11,262 bases of DNA, taken from NCBI GenBank assembly GCA_027009605.1, contig JALVCY010000346.1, positions 1 through 11,262 on the forward strand. The letters are read 5' to 3'. This DNA is from Saprospiraceae bacterium (GTDB lineage Bacteria > Bacteroidota > Bacteroidia > Chitinophagales > Saprospiraceae). Below are positions 1-5,503 of this stretch, piece after piece (position 1 is the first letter of the stretch; each line of letters opens with the position of its first letter). Below the pieces are notes generated by a model that searched no databases, was not told the origin of the DNA, and worked only from the letters and a program-made list of their open reading frames with translations. A program made the translations under genes and the position numbers.

Positions 1-22
1 TTTGATAACTAGTGCGACCGAG

Positions 23-196
23 ACAAGGTGTCGCCCCGCTGGGGCTTCCTGTATCGTGCGATATTGTCTGTTACAAAGGTGTCGCCCCTACGGGGCTGAC
101 AACTGAGAAAATACCCATATCTGAGCCCCATCGGGGCGACATCTTTGTAAGTCTAAAATAAAATAGTAGGTATATAGCTCCGTAGGAGCGACACCA
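23..196. repeat. Cluster of four REP-like GC-rich palindromes
   Basis: Four copies of a short palindromic unit stand in an otherwise AT-rich region. Two are direct (about 26-47 and 74-99) and two inverted (about 122-148 and 175-196). The core is GTGTCGCCCC-nnn-GGGGCT, and each copy can fold into a 5-bp GCCCC/GGGGC hairpin with a 3-nt loop. The second and third copies also share the flank TTACAAAG in inverted orientation, so they form a larger inverted pair. The fourth copy has GCTCC/GGAGC, a paired change that keeps the stem. This is typical of REP/BIME-like intergenic elements. No REP-associated transposase gene lies in the window, so how they spread cannot be seen here. Confidence 0.8.
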
Positions 197-221
197 CGCT
201 GCACTAGGGCATTGTAGCCAA

Positions 222-407
222 TAAAATTTTGTTCCGTGCTTCAATTCTTGGCTGTAGTGACTTTTCGGAGTGAACTCAGCGTTCAATCGTTCAATTGATT
301 GCTCATAACTAGTTGATTCCCAGTACTTTCAATTGAACAGTTGAACAGTTGAACGATTGAACAAGATCTCCAAATAGAATAAAATTTGGCAGTTTTGTAT
401 CAGAATA
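222..407 (+). repeat. Dispersed intergenic repeat, copy 1
   Basis: This stretch matches 1735-1906 over nearly its whole length. Both begin TAAAATTTTGTTCCGTG, continue through GGAGTG(A/G)ACTCAGCG and CATAACTAGTTGATT, and end near AGAATAAAATTTGG. The middle holds 8-nt units: GTTCAATC-type units at 281-296 and the complementary TGAACAGT/TGAACGAT units at 334-362. Positions 281-294 pair perfectly with 349-362 (14 bp). Compared with copy 2 it has about 15 extra bases (around 252-266), one unit fewer in the left arm and one more in the right. A further partial module (ACTTTTCGGAGTCAACTCA) follows at 408-425. No coding potential is evident. Confidence 0.8.
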
Positions 408-594
408 CTTTTCGGAGTCAACTCACATTTACTTTATTCAAGGCAGTTAAGGATGCGGGGCAGGCTATGTCGGTGTGGCATTCGACTCCTAAATTCATAA
501 TTTTTAGCGCTTTACGGGATATTTCGCCAAACCATACACAGAAAACTTTTGAAAAAATATCAAATTCTCCCAAATTTTACGTTATTTTGCCGGA

Positions 595-1512
595 ATGGAA
601 GAGACCTTTCGTCAATTTTATAATCATACGATTTATCCCGAATTGTATCGCATGGAGCGCCGGCGAAAACGGCTGTTGATGATGTTGGCAGGGATGGGGG
701 TGTTGAGTGTGCTGGTGTTGTCCATTGGCTTTGTGTTGAAGATGAATGCTTTGATTCTGTTTTTATTGCTTCCTTTGGTGGGGTATTTTTCATGGCTGGG
801 GCGGGCTCTGCGTCAATATGTAAAACTCTTTAAGCCCCGCATCGTCAAGTTGATTTTGGACTTTATTGATAATCAGTTGAGCTATGACACCTTGCATTAT
901 GAGCCGGAGAAGGGGATATCCAAAAAAATGTTTTTGGAATCAGGTTTATTTGTGACGAAGGCGGATGATTATCAATCTGAAGATTATATTTCCGGGAAAA
1001 TAGGGGATGTTGCTTTTGAATTGTCAGAGATTCGGGCTCGAGAGCTGGCAGGCCAACAAAGTGGAACGAGATTGGTCTTTTCCGGTGTTTTCTTTAAGGC
1101 GACCTTTAATCGTCCGGTTCGTGGGGCTATTTTGATTATTCCTCGTCATGAACGGGCACGAATGAATAAAGTCATCAAGAAATTTAATCTAAAAGGTGGA
1201 AAACCTGTTGTATTAGACGGGATGGATGAGTTTAATGAGCGGTTTTTAATCTATCGGACTTTGAATGCATCTATTTCGATGGCGGTGTCCAAAGCTTTTT
1301 GCGAAAGCATCCTAAACTATTATCAGATGACCAAGGAAAGCCCGGCTGTGCTGATTTCCGGAGAAGGGGCTTATGCGGTGTTGCCTAGTTCAAAAGATAT
1401 GTTGGAGCCGAAGTTGTTTTCTTCGAATCTTAAGTTTGAAGAGATAGACGAGTTTTATCGGGATTTGAATATGTTGCTGGAGCTCATAGAAGAATTGGAC
1501 AGAATGTTTTGA
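595..1512 (+). CDS. DUF3137 domain-containing membrane protein
   Basis: This 305-residue protein is recognised as a DUF3137 family member, a group of roughly 300-residue bacterial proteins of unknown function. A short basic N-terminal segment (ERRRKR at residues 21-26) is followed by two adjacent hydrophobic helices (about 27-48 and 52-68). A long soluble domain (about 85-300) then follows, probably cytoplasmic. It contains the family-like stretches EDYISGKIGDVAFELSE (129-145) and VFSGVFFKATFNRPVRG (161-177). The C-terminus is acidic and helical. ATG 595 is the first ATG after the in-frame stop at 550-552, and no Shine-Dalgarno sequence is seen. The gene is isolated, with non-coding repeat DNA on both sides and a copy of the same roughly 180-bp repeat at each flank. 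The family call comes from pattern recognition of the sequence; biochemical function is unknown and I propose none. Confidence 0.8.
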   Translation: MEETFRQFYNHTIYPELYRMERRRKRLLMMLAGMGVLSVLVLSIGFVLKMNALILFLLLPLVGYFSWLGRALRQYVKLFKPRIVKLILDFIDNQLSYDTLHYEPEKGISKKMFLESGLFVTKADDYQSEDYISGKIGDVAFELSEIRARELAGQQSGTRLVFSGVFFKATFNRPVRGAILIIPRHERARMNKVIKKFNLKGGKPVVLDGMDEFNERFLIYRTLNASISMAVSKAFCESILNYYQMTKESPAVLISGEGAYAVLPSSKDMLEPKLFSSNLKFEEIDEFYRDLNMLLELIEELDRMF

Positions 1513-1593
1513 TTGGGTTATAGCTTTCCGAAAAGTCTAGTTTTTGAAATGATTGGAACAGTTGCAAAATATTATTTTGATTGAATGCTTTCT

Positions 1594-1685
1594 GTTCAAT
1601 TGTTCAAGCGTTGAGTCTGCTCCGAAAAGTCGGGTGTTGCGGCTTGCTCTTGAGACCACAAAATTTTATTTGGTTATGATACAGA
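1594..1685 (-). repeat. Inverted partial copy of the dispersed intergenic repeat
   Basis: Read on the minus strand, this segment gives CCAAATAAAATTTTGTGG, then GACTTTTCGGAGCAGACTCA, then TTGAACAATTGAAC. This is the order seen in copy 1 at 218-296 (CCAATAAAATTTTGT, GACTTTTCGGAGTGAACTCA, then the GTTCAA units). It is more diverged than the two direct copies. A smaller remnant, TTCCGAAAAGTCTAG (1527-1541), lies just after the DUF3137 stop codon in the same inverted orientation. Confidence 0.6.
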
Positions 1686-1688
1686 ACT

Positions 1689-1713
1689 TTCCAAAAGTTT
1701 TAAACTTTTGGAA
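1689..1713. repeat. 25-bp palindrome (12-bp arms, 1-nt centre)
   Basis: TTCCAAAAGTTT (1689-1700) and AAACTTTTGGAA (1702-1713) are exact reverse complements around a single T. It lies between the inverted partial repeat and direct copy 2. It has no following T-run, and a 1-nt loop is sterically poor for an RNA hairpin, so an intrinsic terminator is unlikely. A protein-binding site or a remnant of repeat insertion are alternatives that the sequence cannot separate. Confidence 0.6.
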
Positions 1714-1734
1714 AATTATCGAAAAGAAACCAAG

Positions 1735-1906
1735 TAAAATTTTGTTCCGTGTTTTAATTTTTGGCGGAGTGGACTCAGCGTTCAATCGTTCAATCGTTCA
1801 ATTGGTTGTTCATAACTAGTTGATTAGTAGTGATTTATGTTGAACAGTTGAACGATTGAACAAAATCCCCAAACAGAATAAAATTTGGTGGTTTTGCAAT
1901 AGAAAG
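1735..1906 (+). repeat. Dispersed intergenic repeat, copy 2
   Basis: This is the second direct copy of the element at 222-407. It has three GTTCAATC-type 8-nt units at 1780-1803, the shared CATAACTAGTTGATT spacer, then TGAACAGT/TGAACGAT units at 1841-1861 and the AGAATAAAATTTGGTGG end. Positions 1780-1793 (or 1788-1801) pair perfectly with 1848-1861 over 14 bp. It ends about 75 bp before the kinase-like gene. The rest of the 467-bp gap between genes (1513-1979) holds the inverted copy and palindrome listed separately, and nothing in it looks coding. Confidence 0.8.
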
Positions 1907-1979
1907 GTTTGGCAGAAAATACCGGAAACTTCAATCACCGCAGGACTTTAGAAGTGTCGAAACTTGATTAATAAAAAAA

Positions 1980-4136
1980 ATGAATATACAAATCCAAAAT
2001 GATAGAAAAGTCATTCAAGGGCTACGTCAGCTTTGGCGTAAGCGGGCTATTCCTGCGGCACTGATTGAGGTAGAGAAAATTCAGGATGAAGTCGCCCGGA
2101 AAATATGGAAAGCGACGATTCTGATAGCAAAGGCAGAGCTTGCCGGTAGTGCAGATGCTCTTGGGATAGATTTGTCGTGGTTTGATGCGATAGACCTGCA
2201 CGCATTGCCCCAAGAGACTCAAATTGACATCGAATTGGTCAAAGGTCGAATAGCCATTGTGTTGGGCGATTTTGCGCAAGCGGAAACCTACTTTTTTGAG
2301 GCTTTGCTGAAGAGTAGAACTGTTGATTATTTGCTGGGTAAAGTCCAGTCGATGGTTGGATTGGGTCAGGTGAAGTTGTTGAATAATCATTTTGAACAGG
2401 CCTATGACTTGTCCATTACGGCGGCTTCCCTTGCGGAAAAATTATCGGAGACGAATCGTGAATATGTAGAGACTGAAGTGCTACTATTGCAATGCCATAT
2501 TCATCTTAATGAGCAGGATTATGTCAAATTAGCCCCCAAAGCAGAGGAGTTATATGAGCGCAGCAAGGTGCTGGATGAGACCCTGAAGTTTGTGCATGCC
2601 CAAAATCATATTGCTATAGTGCACTCGGTCAAAGGGGATTATAAGTTGGCATTGCCTTACTTTTTGGAAGCATTGGATACCTGCAAAAAGATTGATTATC
2701 AGAGTCTAGCGATAAAAATAGCCACCAATATCGCCACGATGCATGGTCAATTGCATAATTATAATGAGGCTTTGGATCGCTATCACTCCATTTTGGATGA
2801 GTATCAGGCGCCGATTAGACCCGAAAAGCGGGCGGTCATGTTTAATAATATTGGTAATCTATATGTCCGTTTGGGTAAATGGAAGGAAGCCATCGCTTAT
2901 TTTCTGGATGCGGAGAAGATTGCGGATGAAAAAGAGTATTTGCCCTTAAAGCGATTGGCATTCAGCCAGATAGCCCGATGCTTGATAGAGTCTGAGAGCT
3001 ATGATGCTTTTATTACGCACATGAAGTCCGAAGATTATTTTGATGGACGCCCTACTAACGGGCTTCAGATTATGCATTATGTAAAGTCCAAGTATGCGCT
3101 TTCGCAAAAAAAATATGAAGATGCTATCCGGTGGGGCGAACAGGCCATAGATGTTGCACAGGATTTTGGAGATGATACAACGATATTACAGGCGCAGGAA
3201 CTTTTGGCGCAAGCCTATGAAGAGAGTGGGGACTTGGCAGCGGCGTTGAATATTTTTAAGGAATATACCAAGAAAAAGGAGGTGCTGGAGAAAGAGCGGG
3301 TCAAAAATATGATTGTCAATACGGAGATTGATTTTATTTTGGCCGCTAAAGAAAAAGAAATTCGCTCCTTGCAAAGAGAAAATCAACTCCAATCCGAGCT
3401 GATTAACTCGACGTCTTTGATACGAAAAAAAAATAAAGAACTTCTAGCAAAGAATGAAGAATTGTCTTATTTTGCACGAATGATAGCCGTAGATTTTAAT
3501 AAGCATTTGCGGGTGATACAGCAGTTTGTGCAAATTTTGGAGCAGAAATTGCCTGTGGATAAGCAGGAAGAAGAGTATTGGGGATATGTCAATCGAGCGG
3601 TTGATAAGGTCTCTAATCTCGTTGACGGCTTGCACAAATATGCGCTTGTGATGGATGATGATAGCCTAGCGGGAGCTGTGGGAATCGGGGAAGTATTGGA
3701 AATTGTGGAGTATGATTTAGCTGCACTTATCCAAGAAAATCAGGCACAAATTCAATATGCAAGTGATTGGCCGACCTTGCAATGTGGCAAGACACATTTG
3801 GTAAAAATCTTTAAAGAGCTGATTTACAATGCTTTGCGATTTTCATCAAAAGGAGTTGTCATTCAAATTACGTCACGGGAAGAAGACGATGGTCATGTCT
3901 TTCAGGTGCAGGATAACGGGGTCGGTATTCCGGAAGGAGATGAGCAAAAAATATTTTGGGCATTTTATCGCTCCGGGCGCTTACCTAGTATCGAAGGCAA
4001 TGGCCTCGGCTTGGCTGCGTGCAAAAAAATAGTTGAAAACTATAATGGTGTGATTTCGGCAACGTTGCCGGAAGACGGAGGGCTTTGTATCAATATTTTT
4101 TGGCCTAAAGACTGTAAATCATCAGATAGCGTTTGA
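1980..4136 (+). CDS. TPR-repeat protein with C-terminal histidine-kinase-like module
   Basis: This is a 718-residue protein with no signal peptide or membrane helix, so it is probably cytoplasmic. Residues about 80-430 form tandem TPR-like helical hairpins, for example around 205-234 (GDYKLALPYFLEAL), 284-314 (GKWKEAIAYFLDAEK) and 364-394. Residues about 430-500 are charged and coiled-coil-like. The kinase-like part follows: a dimerisation helix pair (about 493-560) and an ATPase domain (about 600-710). The ATPase domain has an N box (ELIYNALRFSSKG, N617), a G1 box (DNGVGIP, D645) and a G2 box (GNGLGLAACKKIV, 673-685), all apparently intact. Against the related SHDLKEPLR pattern, the segment AVDFNKHLR (503-511) has Val504 where the phosphoacceptor His belongs. 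His509 falls at the usual Pro position. No response regulator or output domain is present. The signal is unknown; TPRs suggest sensing through protein contacts. ATG 1980 follows an A-run typical of Bacteroidota starts. Confidence 0.87.
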   Translation: MNIQIQNDRKVIQGLRQLWRKRAIPAALIEVEKIQDEVARKIWKATILIAKAELAGSADALGIDLSWFDAIDLHALPQETQIDIELVKGRIAIVLGDFAQAETYFFEALLKSRTVDYLLGKVQSMVGLGQVKLLNNHFEQAYDLSITAASLAEKLSETNREYVETEVLLLQCHIHLNEQDYVKLAPKAEELYERSKVLDETLKFVHAQNHIAIVHSVKGDYKLALPYFLEALDTCKKIDYQSLAIKIATNIATMHGQLHNYNEALDRYHSILDEYQAPIRPEKRAVMFNNIGNLYVRLGKWKEAIAYFLDAEKIADEKEYLPLKRLAFSQIARCLIESESYDAFITHMKSEDYFDGRPTNGLQIMHYVKSKYALSQKKYEDAIRWGEQAIDVAQDFGDDTTILQAQELLAQAYEESGDLAAALNIFKEYTKKKEVLEKERVKNMIVNTEIDFILAAKEKEIRSLQRENQLQSELINSTSLIRKKNKELLAKNEELSYFARMIAVDFNKHLRVIQQFVQILEQKLPVDKQEEEYWGYVNRAVDKVSNLVDGLHKYALVMDDDSLAGAVGIGEVLEIVEYDLAALIQENQAQIQYASDWPTLQCGKTHLVKIFKELIYNALRFSSKGVVIQITSREEDDGHVFQVQDNGVGIPEGDEQKIFWAFYRSGRLPSIEGNGLGLAACKKIVENYNGVISATLPEDGGLCINIFWPKDCKSSDSV

Positions 4137-4189
4137 CGTAATAAAATGGGGAAAGCCATTCACTCTGAGTAATCAAATAAAAAGAAAAC

Positions 4190-4897
4190 ATGCTGAATAG
4201 ACTGACAGATGTCGTAAAAAACTTACTGATAATTAATGTAATCGCTTTTGTGTTTACCTTACCGAACCATCAACTAATGGGGCATGAATTGGCTGTTTTT
4301 TATCCGGGGTCACCCTTTTTTCGTCCTTACCAGTTGGTGACCCACATGTTTATGCACGGCAGTATGGCACATATTTTCTTTAATATGTATGGTTTGGCTT
4401 TATTGGGGCCATCCTTGGAAGCACGTTTGGGAAGTAAGCGATTTTTGGTTTTTTACTTGGTGAGTGGGTTTGGCGCCTTGTTGTTGCATTTTGGGGTGAC
4501 GTATTTTAGGATATTGGGATTGGAACAGCACTTGGGACCTTCGGATGTTGCCGTTGTTTTTGATCAAGGAGCTGCGGCCCTTCAGGCTGGCAAGAACTTT
4601 ACGAATACCACAATGGCACAGTTGAATAATATCATAAATGTACCGATGTTAGGAGCTTCCGGGGCTATTTTTGGGGTTTTGGCGGGGTTTGGGACGATGT
4701 TTCCGAATGTGCGCCTTCAATTGTTGTTTCCGCCGGTAACACTTACGGCCAAATGGTTTGTTTTGATTTATGCCGGTATTGAGTTGTTTTTAGGGATGAA
4801 TGATTTGCAGCAGGGGGTGGCTCATTTTGCCCATGTCGGAGGCGCTTTGTTTGGGTTTTTGTTATTGCAGTATTGGAGACGGCATACTGTATTGTGA
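4190..4897 (+). CDS. Rhomboid-family intramembrane serine protease
   Basis: This 235-residue protein has about six hydrophobic helices, matching the bacterial rhomboid core. The family motifs are clear. The helix-2 motif HMFMHGSMAHIFFN (52-65) places His61 and Asn65 at the oxyanion positions of GlpG His150 and Asn154. GASGAIFG (155-162) carries the nucleophile Ser157. AHVGGALFGF (214-223) carries the catalytic His215. An active protease is therefore expected, cutting membrane-protein substrates within the bilayer of the inner membrane. The segment between helix 3 and the Ser helix (about 107-150) is a rather long hydrophilic loop. The gene starts 53 nt after the kinase-like gene with no evident promoter or terminator between them, so co-transcription is plausible. 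The substrate cannot be inferred. Confidence 0.93.
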   Translation: MLNRLTDVVKNLLIINVIAFVFTLPNHQLMGHELAVFYPGSPFFRPYQLVTHMFMHGSMAHIFFNMYGLALLGPSLEARLGSKRFLVFYLVSGFGALLLHFGVTYFRILGLEQHLGPSDVAVVFDQGAAALQAGKNFTNTTMAQLNNIINVPMLGASGAIFGVLAGFGTMFPNVRLQLLFPPVTLTAKWFVLIYAGIELFLGMNDLQQGVAHFAHVGGALFGFLLLQYWRRHTVL

Positions 4898-5100
4898 GTG
4901 GTGGCCTAGGCGAGTCATGGCGACATCTTAATTGAACAGTCTCCAGTCTCCCTTTTTACCCAAAAAGCAAACAGCATCTCGGAATCTACCCATCGGAAAA
5001 TGTCTGTCAACGAGTCCATCTCAGGCAGCAAAAAATCGAATTAGGGTATTTACTATATGAATAGCAATATCTAACCCCAAAAAATCGTTTTCAGTGCCCA

Positions 5101-5261
5101 AGGCATTGTACAACAATAACCTACACCATTATGCTTTGTCTTTTTGCACTGTACTGCGTTACAAAATTGGTTGTTATGCTAGGCATAACGCCCAATTTTG
5201 TGCCTTGTTCAGCCCAAAAATATGTTGCCTAATGGAGCAATTTTATTATTGCACAATGCCT
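5101..5261. repeat. 161-bp imperfect palindrome (MITE-like or structured element)
   Basis: The two halves are reverse complements around position 5181. The outer arms 5101-5119 and 5243-5261 match at 17 of 19 positions. The inner arms ACAAAATTGG (5161-5170)/CCAATTTTGT (5192-5201) and GTTATGC (5173-5179)/GCATAAC (5183-5189) match exactly around the loop TAG. Between them CCATTA, TTTTTG and CTG also pair, shifted by one base. All arms share one centre, so the structure is coherent rather than a set of chance hairpins. There is no open reading frame of note inside. A non-autonomous mobile element is the most natural reading; a large RNA hairpin is possible. No clear target duplication was found. 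Confidence 0.65.
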
Positions 5262-5454
5262 AAGTGTGTGCTTTTTGTGCAGAATCTACAGGCATCTAAA
5301 AAGGCCTGCTCACAACCTATGCCGCTCCCTATTTTGACGTAAAATCATGGAACATTCGAAATGTTTTAGTGATGGATACAAATGGAGAATGGCTAATAAC
5401 CAAATTTATTAGTTATTTTCGGGTATTCATCGGGTGATTTAGGCTAAAAAAGCC

Positions 5455-5462
5455 TACTTTTG
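5455..5462 (+). promoter_or_regulatory. Candidate -7 promoter box of the giant T9SS gene
   Basis: TACTTTTG fits the Bacteroidota -7 consensus TAnnTTTG and would place transcription start around 5468-5472, about 35 nt before the ATG. No good -33 TTTG is visible upstream, which weakens the call. The box partly overlaps the TAGGCT/AGCCTA hairpin at 5440-5456. Confidence 0.35.
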
Positions 5463-5503
5463 CCTACTATTTTACGGTAATTAATAGTTGAAAAAAAAAT
5501 AGA

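Larger units (their letters stand above)
4898..5503. other. 606-bp non-coding region
   Basis: No convincing gene is present. At 4919-4940 there is GGCGACATCTT followed by AATTGAACAGT, which resemble fragments of the REP cluster and of the dispersed repeat, perhaps by chance. AGTCTCC is directly repeated at 4938-4951. A 161-bp imperfect palindrome fills 5101-5261. The downstream part has small hairpins: AACATT/AATGTT (5351-5365), CTAATAA/TTATTAG (5393-5412) and TAGGCT/AGCCTA (5440-5456). The last overlaps a candidate promoter box for the giant gene. Confidence 0.6.

Noticed and set aside
71..286. 71-codon minus-strand frame
   Set aside because: It lies across the REP-like palindromes and the start of the dispersed repeat.
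281..362. Short tandem units as a possible CRISPR array
   Set aside because: The units are 8 nt with no spacers and sit in complementary arms; there are no cas genes.
386..679. 97-codon + strand frame overlapping the DUF3137 start
   Set aside because: It begins inside the dispersed repeat and overlaps the DUF3137 gene in another frame, with no recognisable protein features.
1553..1819. 88-codon + strand frame in the gap before the kinase-like gene
   Set aside because: It is made almost wholly of the inverted repeat, the 25-bp palindrome and the start of direct copy 2.
5101..5261. Integron attC-like site
   Set aside because: GTTATGC and GCATAAC resemble attC core boxes, but they face inward around a 3-nt loop in the order opposite to an attC site, the outer ends lack RYYYAAC/GTTRRRY, and no cassette or integrase is present.
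5094..5342. 82-codon open frame on the + strand
   Set aside because: It runs through both arms of the 161-bp palindrome, its composition is unlike a protein (many Cys, no recognisable motif), and the region is explained by the repeat.
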